Origin: Ramlibacter ginsenosidimutans
GTDB taxonomy: Bacteria > Pseudomonadota > Gammaproteobacteria > Burkholderiales > Burkholderiaceae_C
Assembly: GCF_016654015.1 (NCBI RefSeq)
Contig: NZ_JAEPWM010000013.1
Span: forward strand, 83,845-147,844
Reading direction: 5' to 3'
Length of the DNA: 64,000 nt
The translations under genes and the position numbers were made by a program. The notes beneath the pieces were generated by a model that saw only the letters and a list, made by a program, of their open reading frames with translations, was not told where the DNA came from and ran no database searches. Shown here piece by piece: positions 25,223-34,113 of the stretch (its first letter is position 1; each line of letters starts with the position of its first letter).

Positions 25223-25537
25223 GTGGCGACTTATCTCGAATTGAAAGAGCAGGCCGAAAAGCTTTTGGCGGAAGCCGAAAGAATGCGCGAACAGGAAATC
25301 ACCGACGCGGTGGCCGACATCAAGCGGAAAATCGATTTGTACGGATTGACGGCGGAAGACCTGGGGCTCGCGAAATCCGCGGGTCCGGGCAGGAACCGGC
25401 CGAAGAACAAGGCGGTCGTGAAGTACCGCGGCCCGAACGGCGAGACCTGGTCAGGCGGCCGCGGGCGCAAGCCGCAGTGGGTCACGCAGGCGCTGCAGCA
25501 AGGCCGCAACCTGGAAGAATTCGCAGTGAAGGGCTAG
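25223..25537 (+). CDS. H-NS family nucleoid-associated protein
   Basis: 104 residues from GTG 25223, with AAGGA about 8 nt upstream. An N-terminal coiled-coil dimerisation helix (YLELKEQAEKLLAEAERMRE) is followed by a linker and the DNA-binding motif NGETWSGGRGRKPQWV, the betaproteobacterial form of the H-NS AT-hook-like loop. It silences AT-rich, often acquired, DNA. Divergent from the pseudoprotease operon, 150 nt between starts. Confidence 0.93.
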   Translation: MATYLELKEQAEKLLAEAERMREQEITDAVADIKRKIDLYGLTAEDLGLAKSAGPGRNRPKNKAVVKYRGPNGETWSGGRGRKPQWVTQALQQGRNLEEFAVKG

Positions 25538-25571
25538 CGCCAGGACCCTGCGCAGCCCGCTGCGGCGGGGC

Positions 25572-26708
25572 TCAGATGCCCACTTCCTCGGCTGCGTCGG
25601 CAACGGCCTGCGGCGCAGCGGGGATGGCCACCCAGCGGTAGAACAGGTGGTACGCGAGGACGCACAGGAGCAGCGCCGGGAACAGGATGTCGCCCCGGTT
25701 GCTGAAGAAGATCGCAGGCAGCACGGGAACGATCGCACAGATCCACATCACCACCGAGACCGCCGCGTTGGCGAGGTTGGGCGGCAAGGCGCCCAGCCGG
25801 GGCTGCACGAGGTGTGTCGCGACCAGGCTGTGCAGATGGCGGCGATCCGGCTGTCCAGGGGAGAGCCGGCCGCGGCTGCGCCGCACCACGCTGTACAGGA
25901 CTTCCACCGTCGGATAGCCGCACAGGAGCACGCTCGCCCACGGCGTCACGTTCGGGTGCCGTGACAGCAGTTCGACGGAGAGCCACGCCAGCGCGAATCC
26001 GGAGAAGTAGGCCCCGCCGTCGCCCAGGAACAGCTTGCCCCACGGGAAATTGACGAGCCAGAAGCCGGCCATCGCGCCTGCCAGCACCAGCGACACCGTT
26101 GCGAGCGGCACGTCCCCGAGGGACAGTGCGATCGCGGACAGCGCCAGCGAGGAGATGATCAAGGTGCCGCTCGCGAGCCCGTGGAAGCCGTCGATGATGT
26201 TGATCGCATTCGCCACGCCGCCGACCGCGAAGGCGGTGAAGAGCACGGCAACGGGCCAGAAGGACAGCAGGTAGTCCGCGACCCCCATGTCCACACGGGT
26301 GAGGCCGGTGCCGGTCCACAGGGCCGCGAGCGCACCGCTGCCCATGGTGAGCAGCAGGCGCGAGCGGACGCTCACGCGCTTGGTGACGTCTTCGGTCAAG
26401 CCGCCCAGCAGTGCCGGCATGCCGGCCAGCAGCAGGACGGACATCAGCTTGTTTTCATCCGGCGACTGGATGAGCATCCAGGCGACGACCATCGCCACAT
26501 AGATCGCGATGCCGCCGATGCGTGGCGTCGGATTGCAGTGAAATTTCTGCACTCCCTGCGGCAGGTCCATCGTCAGGTGGCCGTGCTTGTGAGCGCTCAG
26601 CACCAGCCCCTGGGCCAGCACGAAGGAGCCGGCAAGCGCCGCCACGGCGGGGATGAACGGGTGGGCAGGAAGCAAGGGGGTCCTCTTTACTGCTTGCCTG
26701 TGGCACAA
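25572..26708 (-). CDS. Glycosyltransferase 4 / WecA-MraY-like undecaprenyl-phosphate sugar-phosphate transferase
   Basis: 378 residues, about ten membrane spans. It carries the polyprenyl-phosphate transferase motifs: TPRIGGIAIYVAM near the N-terminus, the metal-binding NAINIIDGFHGLASG, FLGDGGAYFSGF, and the cytoplasmic HLHSL loop near RLSPGQPDRR. It joins a sugar-1-phosphate (HexNAc type) to undecaprenyl phosphate to start a repeat unit. It lies downstream of the Wzc/Wza genes on the same strand with 183 nt between, so it may be the initiating transferase of this exopolysaccharide system. The donor sugar is not readable. Confidence 0.88.
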   Translation of the reverse strand: MCHRQAVKRTPLLPAHPFIPAVAALAGSFVLAQGLVLSAHKHGHLTMDLPQGVQKFHCNPTPRIGGIAIYVAMVVAWMLIQSPDENKLMSVLLLAGMPALLGGLTEDVTKRVSVRSRLLLTMGSGALAALWTGTGLTRVDMGVADYLLSFWPVAVLFTAFAVGGVANAINIIDGFHGLASGTLIISSLALSAIALSLGDVPLATVSLVLAGAMAGFWLVNFPWGKLFLGDGGAYFSGFALAWLSVELLSRHPNVTPWASVLLCGYPTVEVLYSVVRRSRGRLSPGQPDRRHLHSLVATHLVQPRLGALPPNLANAAVSVVMWICAIVPVLPAIFFSNRGDILFPALLLCVLAYHLFYRWVAIPAAPQAVADAAEEVGI

Positions 26709-26891
26709 AATGTGACAGGAAGACGCACTTTATTGCAAGCTGGCCGCTGAGGCAAGCCGCCCGATGGCGGGCGAATGCGATCCCCTCAAAACGGATACTT
26801 TGCTACCAATGGACCGTGCACAGAGGTCAACGCGACCGCGCATTGCCCGCAAGGGTCGATCGACGCGTCCCCTCGCAGACCTGCTGCGTTC

Positions 26892-29141
26892 CTAGCGCTG
26901 TGGCGTGTACTTGTAGTGCGTGTACCTGTAGCCGCCGTGCCGGTAGGCATAGCTGCCGTAGTGGCGGCGGGTGAAGTCCAGGGCGTTCAGCAGCACGCCC
27001 GTGACGCTGCGTCCCGCGTGCGTGAGCCGCTTTGCGCATTCCTGCAGTTCGCCCAGTTGCGTCGTCTCGGCGCGCGCCACCAGCAGCACGGTCCCGGCAT
27101 GCACCGCGAGCGCTGCCGTATCCGCGGCAACCAGCACCGGCGCCGTGTCGATGATGACCAGGTCGTAATCGACGGAAAGGCGCTCCAGCACCGAGGCAAC
27201 CGACGAGCTCATCATCAGTTCTGCCGGGTTGGGCGGCAAAGTGCCGGTGGTGATCAGGTCCAGGGAGGGAGTCAGGTCCCGGCGGATGACCTGCTCGGGC
27301 TGCAGGCTGCCGATGATCAACTCCGAAAATCCCTTCGCGCGTGGAACGCCGAAGTACTGGTTGAGGTAGCCCTTGCGCAGGTCCGCGTCGATCAGCAGCA
27401 CGCGCTTGCCCGTGCTCGCCAGCAGCGCCGCGAAATTGGCCGACGCGAAGCTCTTGCCGACCCCGGGCGTCGCGCCCGTGATGATGATGCGATTGGACTT
27501 GGAATCCAGCATCGCGAACTGCAGCGCGGTGCGCAGGCTGCGCAAGCTCTCGACGGCGGGATCGTCGGGAGCGACGAGCGCCAGCAGGTGCACGCCCGGG
27601 CGCCGCTCCGCGATGTTGCGCGCCAGTTCCGCCTGGATCGTGGACAAGGGGATCGTGCTGTAGACGTTCATCCCCGTGACCGCCTCGATTTCCTGCGAGT
27701 TGCGCACGCCGCGGAAGAAGGCATTGCGGGCCAGTGCCAGCATGATCCCGCCGACGAGGCCCAGCACCGTCGCGACACCGACGATGCCCAGGCGATTGGG
27801 GCCGACCGGTTCCTCGGGCCGCGCCGCCGCGTCGATGACGCGCACGTTGCCGATCTTGCCCTCGCGCACCAGCTGGAGCTGCAGCGCCGAGTTGCGCAGT
27901 TGCAGGTACAGGTCGTTGTTCACCTGCACGTCGCGCTGCAGGCGCAGCGCGTCCTGCTGCACGTTGGGGAGCCGGCGGATGCGCGAGTTCAGGCGCTCCA
28001 GCTCCGCGTTCCAGGCGGCGATCTGCGCGTCCAGCGTCTTCACCGAGGGGTGTTCCGGCGTGAAGCGGGCGATCAGCTCGCGCCGCTTCTGTTGCGCATC
28101 CACCAGCTTGCCCTGGAGGTCGACGCTCTCGGTCAGGATCAGCTTGGCCTCGTCGTCGAGCGACACCGTGCCCTTCTCGTTGCGATAGCGCGTGAAGTTC
28201 TCTTCCGCCTGGTTCAACTGCTTCTTCAACTGCGGCATCTGCACGTCGAGGAAGGCCAGCGTCTTCTGCGCTTCCGCGGCCTTGCGTTCCACGTTCTGGT
28301 GAACGTACTCCTTGCCGATCTCGTTGAGCACCTGCGTGATCAGCTCGGGGTCGGCGCCGCGCAGGGTGGCCTCGATGATCCCCGACTGCCGGCCCTTCTC
28401 GGCGAGCTTCAGCAACTGCTGCAGCTCCTCGATGGCCGCCAGCCGCGAGCGGCGCACGAGGACGAACTGCGCTCCCGGCCGGCCCGCCAGGGTGGCGACC
28501 AGCAGCTTCACCGGCCCGGCGGGCGTGACCGCCTCGAGTCTCACGCCGACCACGCCGTGGACATCCGGCAGGTCCGGGTGGGTCAGCGTGTACTGGCCGT
28601 TCGCTCCCGCAGTCAGGCGGAACGGGGTGCCTTCCAGCGCCTCCGGCACCGTGAACTCGGGCACGTCGATAGCCTCCCGGCCGGTCACGTAGCCGCCGAA
28701 ACCGAACAGGCCGGGGTCGGAAAGTCCCTGGGAGTGGCGGGCAAGCGCCGCGCCGAAGACCGGCAGGTAGCGCGGGCGCGCGCTGATGTACAGGCGCGCG
28801 TTGTCGACCGCCTTGCCGATCACCAGCCGCGAGCGGATGATTTCGATCTCCGCGGTCGTGGCCGTCTTCGTGTCGAACAGGCCCGCCGCCTGGCCCAGGA
28901 TGTCCTTGGCGTTCGCCGAGTTGTCCTCGACCTGCACCAGCAGGTTGGCTTCGTAGACGGGCCGGGCGAGCAGCGCGTAGGTGCTTCCGAGCACCAGCGT
29001 CAGCAGGACGAGGGCGCCGATCAACCATCGGTTGTCGACGACGATGTCCCAGTACTCGACGAGGTTGATGCCCTCGTCTTCCTCCAGCGGCACCGCCGCG
29101 GCGGGCACGAGCTGGTTCTGAAACGGGTGCGGGGCGTTCAT
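26892..29141 (-). CDS. Polysaccharide copolymerase / tyrosine autokinase (Wzc-like)
   Basis: 749 residues. A Wzz domain with membrane helices at about 40-60 and 455-475 encloses a periplasmic coiled-coil region rich in Glu/Gln (about 250-420). The cytoplasmic BY-kinase has Walker A GATPGVGKS at 556-564 (K563) and the Walker A' DADLRKG, with Walker B LVIIDTAPVLVA. The C-terminus is a tyrosine cluster (YGSYAYRHGGYRYTHYKY), the autophosphorylation tail. It controls chain length and export with Wza. It follows the phosphatase gene by 13 nt. Confidence 0.93.
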   Translation of the reverse strand: MNAPHPFQNQLVPAAAVPLEEDEGINLVEYWDIVVDNRWLIGALVLLTLVLGSTYALLARPVYEANLLVQVEDNSANAKDILGQAAGLFDTKTATTAEIEIIRSRLVIGKAVDNARLYISARPRYLPVFGAALARHSQGLSDPGLFGFGGYVTGREAIDVPEFTVPEALEGTPFRLTAGANGQYTLTHPDLPDVHGVVGVRLEAVTPAGPVKLLVATLAGRPGAQFVLVRRSRLAAIEELQQLLKLAEKGRQSGIIEATLRGADPELITQVLNEIGKEYVHQNVERKAAEAQKTLAFLDVQMPQLKKQLNQAEENFTRYRNEKGTVSLDDEAKLILTESVDLQGKLVDAQQKRRELIARFTPEHPSVKTLDAQIAAWNAELERLNSRIRRLPNVQQDALRLQRDVQVNNDLYLQLRNSALQLQLVREGKIGNVRVIDAAARPEEPVGPNRLGIVGVATVLGLVGGIMLALARNAFFRGVRNSQEIEAVTGMNVYSTIPLSTIQAELARNIAERRPGVHLLALVAPDDPAVESLRSLRTALQFAMLDSKSNRIIITGATPGVGKSFASANFAALLASTGKRVLLIDADLRKGYLNQYFGVPRAKGFSELIIGSLQPEQVIRRDLTPSLDLITTGTLPPNPAELMMSSSVASVLERLSVDYDLVIIDTAPVLVAADTAALAVHAGTVLLVARAETTQLGELQECAKRLTHAGRSVTGVLLNALDFTRRHYGSYAYRHGGYRYTHYKYTPQR

Positions 29142-29154
29142 GAGGGGTCGCTGC

Positions 29155-29586
29155 TCACAGTCGTTCGATGCGCTGGAGCCACCGCTCGACGCCGGCGTCG
29201 ATCAGTTCCAGCGCATGCCGGAATGCGCGTTCCGGCAGGCGATAGGGGTCGGGGATGTCCTGGTCGGTGAACTCGCCGAGGCGGAACACGCGGCCGCGGG
29301 ACTCCGGGTACAGCTCTTCGAGCCGCTTGCGCTGGGCGCGGTCCATCACCAGGACGACATCCGAGTCCAGGCACATCTTGCGCGTGACCTGCACCGCACG
29401 ATGGCCGCTGATGTCGATGCCACGCGCCTGCAGCAGCGAGACGGCCAGCGGGTCCGCCGGCTCGCCGACCAGCGCGCCGAGCCCCGCGGACCGCGTCGCG
29501 AACTGCGGCAGGCGTGCCGACAACAGGCCGGCGGCCATCGGGCTGCGGCAGATGTTGCCTTCGCACAGGACCAGCAGGTTCTTCAC
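29155..29586 (-). CDS. Low-molecular-weight protein tyrosine phosphatase (Wzb-like)
   Basis: 143 residues from GTG 29586, which overlaps the stop of the Wza-like gene (GTGA). The active-site loop C-x5-R is CEGNICRS, C8 to R14, and the general acid Asp lies in DIPDPYRL. It dephosphorylates the C-terminal tyrosines of the adjacent Wzc-like kinase, cycling polymerisation and export. The upstream frame is open but no better start gives the LLVLCEGN strand. Confidence 0.92.
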   Translation of the reverse strand: MKNLLVLCEGNICRSPMAAGLLSARLPQFATRSAGLGALVGEPADPLAVSLLQARGIDISGHRAVQVTRKMCLDSDVVLVMDRAQRKRLEELYPESRGRVFRLGEFTDQDIPDPYRLPERAFRHALELIDAGVERWLQRIERL

Positions 29587-30740
29587 TGGACCAGGCTCCG
29601 TCCCAGGTTCGCGGCCTGCGCGCTGGGCAGGATGAGGTTGATGATGCGGTTCCACTGCACCAGCGGCACCGGGTCGATGTAGACCACGTCGCGCGGGCGC
29701 AGCGAGAAGTTCTCCGCCAGCGCGAGGGCGCTGGGGTTGTCGGCGTTCAGGTGGAACACGGCCGGGGAGCCGTCGCCCTGGTTGCGGATCACGTAGATCT
29801 GCCCGGTGTTCGCGGTGCCCAGGCTGGGCCCTCCGGCTTCGCCCAGAGCCTCGTTCAGCGTGAGGCGGCCGTTGTGCATGATCAACGCGGAGGGGCGCAG
29901 GATCTCGCCCATGACGTACACCTTGCTCTCGTCGCGATTGCGCACCGTCACCTGGTCGCCGTTGTGCAGCAGGATGCGCGCCGGGTTCACGTTGGCGTCC
30001 TGCAGCGCGATCAGGTCGATGATCGTGGTGCGGTTGTCGCGCGTGAGCGTGACGAACGAGCGGTCGCCGGCTGGCGTGATGCCGCCGGCACGATTGATCG
30101 CTTCCGGCAGCGTCATCGGCACGTCGGTGAAGATCTGCATGCCGGGGGCGCGCACCTCGCCTTCGACGTAGGCGCGGCGGCTGCGAAAGGAGCTGATCCG
30201 CACCGTCACCTGCGGATCCTTGATCACGCGCTGGATGCGCGATGCCACCAGTTCGCCCGCCTCGATCTCGGTCAGGCCGCCGACCTTCAGCCGCCCCGCG
30301 TACGGGAACGAAATGGAGCCGCTCGCGTCCACGATGAAGCCGGGCGCGCTGGTAATGCCCGTGGGGTCGGTGGACTGGGCGATGACCTGGCCACCGAGGG
30401 GCAGCAGCTCCGGGTGGTCGTACACGACGACGCTGACCACGTCGCTCGGGCCGATCGTGTAGGGCGCCGGCTCTCCGAACAGCGCCTGGACCTGCGGCGG
30501 CACGCCAGTCGGCCGCGCCCGATACTGCGCCTGCACGAGCGCGGGCGTGATCGGCGTCACCATGCCGGCGGGCGGATGATCCGGGTCCGCGGGCACGTAC
30601 TGCCCCAGCGTCACGCTGGAGCGGTCCTTCGTGTCCACGTAGTCGAAACCGGGCGCCGTGACGACGGCGCATCCGTGCAGCAGCAGCGCGCACGCGAGCA
30701 TCGTCCAGGGGACGAGCCGGCGAAGCTTCATCTGGTCCAT
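29583..30740 (-). CDS. Outer-membrane polysaccharide export lipoprotein (Wza-like)
   Basis: 385 residues from ATG 30740, which has AGAAGAC upstream; a Met nine nt downstream (MKLRRL) is an alternative. The lipobox LLLHGC places the lipidated Cys at about residue 24. The Poly_export domain follows (YTIGPSDVVSVVVYDHPEL), then SLBB domains (VEGEVRAPGMQIFTD and VMGEILRPSALI). It forms the translocon for exopolysaccharide. First of the Wza, phosphatase, Wzc series. Confidence 0.92.
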   Translation of the reverse strand: MDQMKLRRLVPWTMLACALLLHGCAVVTAPGFDYVDTKDRSSVTLGQYVPADPDHPPAGMVTPITPALVQAQYRARPTGVPPQVQALFGEPAPYTIGPSDVVSVVVYDHPELLPLGGQVIAQSTDPTGITSAPGFIVDASGSISFPYAGRLKVGGLTEIEAGELVASRIQRVIKDPQVTVRISSFRSRRAYVEGEVRAPGMQIFTDVPMTLPEAINRAGGITPAGDRSFVTLTRDNRTTIIDLIALQDANVNPARILLHNGDQVTVRNRDESKVYVMGEILRPSALIMHNGRLTLNEALGEAGGPSLGTANTGQIYVIRNQGDGSPAVFHLNADNPSALALAENFSLRPRDVVYIDPVPLVQWNRIINLILPSAQAANLGRSLVQ

Positions 30741-30840
30741 GTCTTCTATTCTCTTGTCAACCGGAGACTGTAACTGAATGAACACGCATGGATCGTCGCT
30801 CGCGGAACGCCAGCGGCATCTGTGGAATCCTCATCGGAAA

Positions 30841-33090
30841 TCACCATCTCGCCGCATCGCGAATGCGACGGATGTTGTCCTCGAAGTACACGAGGCTCGC
30901 TCGGTCGGAGTTGAAGACCGCGTCGAGACCGGGCACCGGCGGCTGAACTCCGTAGCCGGAACTCACCACGTTCTGCCGGCTGCCGACCGTGGTTTCCACC
31001 GCATGCGAGAAGCGGGGCGTGCCCGTCACCTGGAACAGCGACGGGTTCATGTCCCGGCGCGGGCCGATCGGCACGGTGAATTCCAGTCCGGCCATGCTCC
31101 GGGTGCCGGTGGATCCGAAGTTCGTGCGACGGTAGTAAAGCTGTACCGACACGTCGCCGAACCACTGGCGCAGGCCGATCATGCCGCCGCGGTCGCCGAA
31201 CATGAACTGGCCTGCAGTGGCCTCGATGTACGTGCGCGTCGCGGCGACGTCGTAGCGATAGGAAAGCAGCAGCGGCGTCGCCTTCTCCGGTTCGCCCGCG
31301 ACCCGGCCGAAATCGTCGTTGCGCATCCAGCCGGCAGCGGCGGTCACGCGATGCCGACCCTCTCCCGGCTCCCAGCGCAGGGAGGCGTTCACGCCGTCGA
31401 AGTGGTAGCCGAAACGACCCGCGGCGACCTGGGCGGAGGCCGCCGCGAGGCCGGCGTTGCGCACCGCCACCTCGTCGCCGCGCGCCAGCCAGTTCGCGAG
31501 GGGCAGGGCCAGGGTCTGCGTCAGCGCCAGGCTCTCCGTGTCGTTCGGAATGTGCCGGTTGTAGAACACGCCACCCGGTGCGTAGTCGTCGCTGCGCGCG
31601 AGTTCAGCGGTGACGCGCCAGTCGGCGCTCGCACCCGCCCACAAGGGCAGGCTGACGTTCGCGCCGATGCCTGCGGCGTAGTCGAGCGTGCCGACTTCGG
31701 TGGCGACGTTCGTGCGCAGTACCGGCGTGAGGCCCACGCGCAGCGTCTTCCAGCTGGGTTGCAGTCGCTGCACCACCCACTCGGCCCCGGCCTGCAGCGC
31801 CGCTGGGGAGGTCGTCCCGGGCGTGGAGAGTTCGCCCGCCGGGCACGCCGGCGTTGCCAGCGCGATCCACTGCCGCAGGCAGTCCGCTTCCCCGGTGACC
31901 GCCACGAGCGGCACCTGCCGCTGCGTGAGAACGAGGCGGTACGCCGTGCGCGTTTCCCCCAGCGTGTGGGAAACGGCGCCGAGCGCGACGCCCAGCGCGT
32001 CGACCGCGTTCCAGTTGTAGGTGGCGTTGTTCACCCGCACTGCCACCGAGCGGTCCGGCATGCGGCCCACCCAGATGTCTTCCAGCCCCTGCTGCCGCAG
32101 CCGCTCGGCCAACGCTTCGAGTGTGGCCGTCGAGAGGTCGGGGCCAGCCACGGCTCGCGCGGGAGCCGGCGGACTCGGGGGGGCGCCCGGTCGCAGCGGA
32201 TCGTTGGCAGGCGCGGGCGGTTGCGGTGCCGGGCTCACGGCGACGCCGCCTGCGGGCGGCATGCGCGCCTCGTAGGTGGGCAGCGGCCGCTGGCCCTCCG
32301 CCAGTTCGGGCAAGGGCGCCGGGAGGCGAGCGGTCGGCCCGTTCGGGACCTTGTACAGCGGGATCGACAGCCCGGCGCTGAACCAGCTGCGCTGTGAGAG
32401 CGTGGTGTCCGTCAGGCGCACATCGGCGCCAATGTGCGCGGACCACCCTTGCGGCAGCCACGACGAAGGCGCGAACATGCGCACGCCGGCCCAGGCGTTG
32501 TGGTCCGTGTACTCGATGTGCCCGCGCATCCAGGGCAGGGGCTGCCACGCTGCCGATGCGAAGGGCCCGGCTAGCGGCGAGCGCGTCGCCTGCGTGCCGG
32601 TGGTGATCCGATTCGCGAGGCCGCCGCTGATCTCGAAGGCGTCGTCCAGGTACGTGAGCACGCCGTAGTAGCTGCGGAAGTTGGTCGCCTGGCCGCCGAC
32701 ATCGGTGGCCCCCGCCGCGATGAAGAAGCGGTTGCGTGCGTCCAGTCCGATCGCCGCCTTCGCGGAAGCGGAGAGGTCGCGCAGGCCGCCGCAGGGCTCG
32801 AGGAAGCAGTTCGCCTGCAGCGGCGAGTTGGCGGCGACGCGTGCGCCGAACTCCAGGTTGGGAAAGAAGCCGAAGCCCGTCACCACGTTGTGCCCCGCCG
32901 GATTGGCAGCGCCGGGCAACTGGTGGTCGTAGACGAGATCGAGGCGGCCCCATCCGACGAGCCGCGCGTCGGGCGTGAGCCCCATGCCCGTGAAGCCCCC
33001 GGAAGTCATCGTCGCCTCCACGGCGGCAGCGGGGAATGCGGCCAGTGCCGCGGCCGTGCCTGCGGCTGCGAAGAGGGCGAGGTGCTTCAT
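30841..33090 (-). CDS. YjbH-domain exopolysaccharide-associated outer-membrane protein
   Basis: 749 residues from ATG 33090 (MKHLALFAAAGTAAALAAFP, a signal peptide). The YjbH motif GFTGMGLTPDARL, with the following WGRLDLVYDHQLPG, is near the mature N-terminus, and the C-terminal half is a long beta-rich barrel-like region with repeating aromatic strands. A proline-rich linker (PAPQPPAPANDPLRPG) separates the halves. YjbH is encoded with exopolysaccharide genes in E. coli (yjbEFGH). It lies 100 nt upstream of the Wza-like gene on the same strand. Confidence 0.85.
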   Translation of the reverse strand: MKHLALFAAAGTAAALAAFPAAAVEATMTSGGFTGMGLTPDARLVGWGRLDLVYDHQLPGAANPAGHNVVTGFGFFPNLEFGARVAANSPLQANCFLEPCGGLRDLSASAKAAIGLDARNRFFIAAGATDVGGQATNFRSYYGVLTYLDDAFEISGGLANRITTGTQATRSPLAGPFASAAWQPLPWMRGHIEYTDHNAWAGVRMFAPSSWLPQGWSAHIGADVRLTDTTLSQRSWFSAGLSIPLYKVPNGPTARLPAPLPELAEGQRPLPTYEARMPPAGGVAVSPAPQPPAPANDPLRPGAPPSPPAPARAVAGPDLSTATLEALAERLRQQGLEDIWVGRMPDRSVAVRVNNATYNWNAVDALGVALGAVSHTLGETRTAYRLVLTQRQVPLVAVTGEADCLRQWIALATPACPAGELSTPGTTSPAALQAGAEWVVQRLQPSWKTLRVGLTPVLRTNVATEVGTLDYAAGIGANVSLPLWAGASADWRVTAELARSDDYAPGGVFYNRHIPNDTESLALTQTLALPLANWLARGDEVAVRNAGLAAASAQVAAGRFGYHFDGVNASLRWEPGEGRHRVTAAAGWMRNDDFGRVAGEPEKATPLLLSYRYDVAATRTYIEATAGQFMFGDRGGMIGLRQWFGDVSVQLYYRRTNFGSTGTRSMAGLEFTVPIGPRRDMNPSLFQVTGTPRFSHAVETTVGSRQNVVSSGYGVQPPVPGLDAVFNSDRASLVYFEDNIRRIRDAARW

Positions 33091-33262
33091 GGGGCCGCGC
33101 ATCTTACTCGTGCGGATGAGCTGACTGCACCACACCTGCCCGGCCATTTGGCGGAGTCGTCGTCAATCGGTTGCTTGCTTTGTTTACCGGTGGATACACA
33201 TGAGGTACTCTTCAGTCCCGCATCCACGGCGCCTGCCGTGACCCGAACCACAGATTGAAGAC

Positions 33263-33835
33263 ATGAAGAAACTGATTCCGATCCTTGCCGCACTCGCCAT
33301 GGCTGCCACGCTCACCGCCTGCGGTGGCGGTGGCGGTGGCGGTGGGGGATCGACGGCGCAGGTCGCTGCGTCCAACACCACCATCGCGATGGACGCCAGC
33401 AACGGCCAGACCGTCACGAGCTCGGTCACCGGCAAGTCCTTCAACTTCGCCAGCGGCGTGGCCGACTTCGGCACGTCCGGCGCCACCGCGTTGACGCTAG
33501 GCGCGTCCAACAGCTTCCAGGTCGCATCCGGCAGCAACACCGCGAGCGGCACGATGTCGTTCGGGTCCTGTCACTTCAAGGTCACCAGCTCGACCTTCAC
33601 TTCCGGTCCGCTCGTCAACGGCAACACGGTGACGGTCACCAACTGCCAGCTCCTGGTCCTGACCAAGGGTCAGCCCGCCGACAGCAGCCAGCAGAGCCAG
33701 CAAGCGGAGCTCGTGCTGGATGGCGCGGCCTCGGCAACGGTGACGGTGACGGTCGCCGTCACTGCGGACGGCCGGATCCTGGTCAACAACGTGTCCGTGG
33801 GCACCGCGGCCCTGACGCCGGTGACCGGCGCCTGA
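33263..33835 (+). CDS. Small secreted lipoprotein with poly-glycine linker
   Basis: 190 residues. A lipoprotein signal (LAALAMAATLTACGG) places the lipidated Cys at about residue 20, followed by nine glycines. The mature part is rich in Ser, Thr, Val and Asn with strand-like alternation and two cysteines (GSCHF and TNCQL) that could form a disulfide. This poly-Gly lipoprotein style is common in Burkholderiales. No function is recognised. It is divergent from the YjbH gene and followed by a terminator hairpin. Confidence 0.75.
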   Translation: MKKLIPILAALAMAATLTACGGGGGGGGGSTAQVAASNTTIAMDASNGQTVTSSVTGKSFNFASGVADFGTSGATALTLGASNSFQVASGSNTASGTMSFGSCHFKVTSSTFTSGPLVNGNTVTVTNCQLLVLTKGQPADSSQQSQQAELVLDGAASATVTVTVAVTADGRILVNNVSVGTAALTPVTGA

Positions 33836-33854
33836 GCGGCTCACGAACCCACCG

Positions 33855-33879
33855 GAATGCCCGCTGCATGCGGGCATTC
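33855..33879 (+). terminator. Hairpin after the lipoprotein gene
   Basis: A perfect 10-bp stem GAATGCCCGC/GCGGGCATTC with a TGCAT loop, 20 nt after the stop. It is followed by only a few T, so termination may be partial. The tRNA-Leu gene reads towards it from the other side. Confidence 0.7.
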
Positions 33880-33987
33880 TTCATGCGGACGAAAGTCTGC
33901 ACCGACCACGGTGTCGCGCGGCTGCGGGCCCGAGGGATGCTGGATGAATGGGTGAGTGCCTTCGCCATTCTGCTGGGCGAAGAGCGC

Positions 33988-34074
33988 TGGTGCCGGAGCC
34001 CGGAATCGAACCGGGACGGTGTTGCCACCGGCAGATTTTGAGTCTGCTGCGTCTACCGATTTCGCCACTCCGGC
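33988..34074 (-). tRNA. tRNA-Leu (CAA anticodon)
   Basis: 87 nt with the 3' CCA encoded. Acceptor stem GCCGGAG/CTCCGGC, anticodon stem GCAGA/TCTGC with loop CTCAAAA, so the anticodon is CAA (reads UUG). A long variable arm (GGTGGCAACACC) marks it as class II, and the T arm has GGTTCGATTCC. A CATAAT -10-like box lies about 20 nt upstream (34095-34100 on the complement). Confidence 0.96.
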
Positions 34075-34113
34075 AGCGAGAAGGGGAATCTGAAATTATG
34101 GCACAGTGAGACC

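Noticed and set aside
26700..26725. CRP-type site (TGTGA half) between the WecA-like and Wzc-like genes
   Set aside because: Only one half-site is present; the TCACA partner at N6 is missing.
26775..29270. 831-codon plus-strand open frame opposite the Wzc-like gene
   Set aside because: Antisense shadow of a gene with complete Walker motifs and tyrosine tail; no start signal or recognisable domain.
29587..30693. Upstream extension of the phosphatase frame into the Wza-like gene
   Set aside because: The extension is the wrong frame of the Wza-like gene; the active-site strand begins at GTG 29586.
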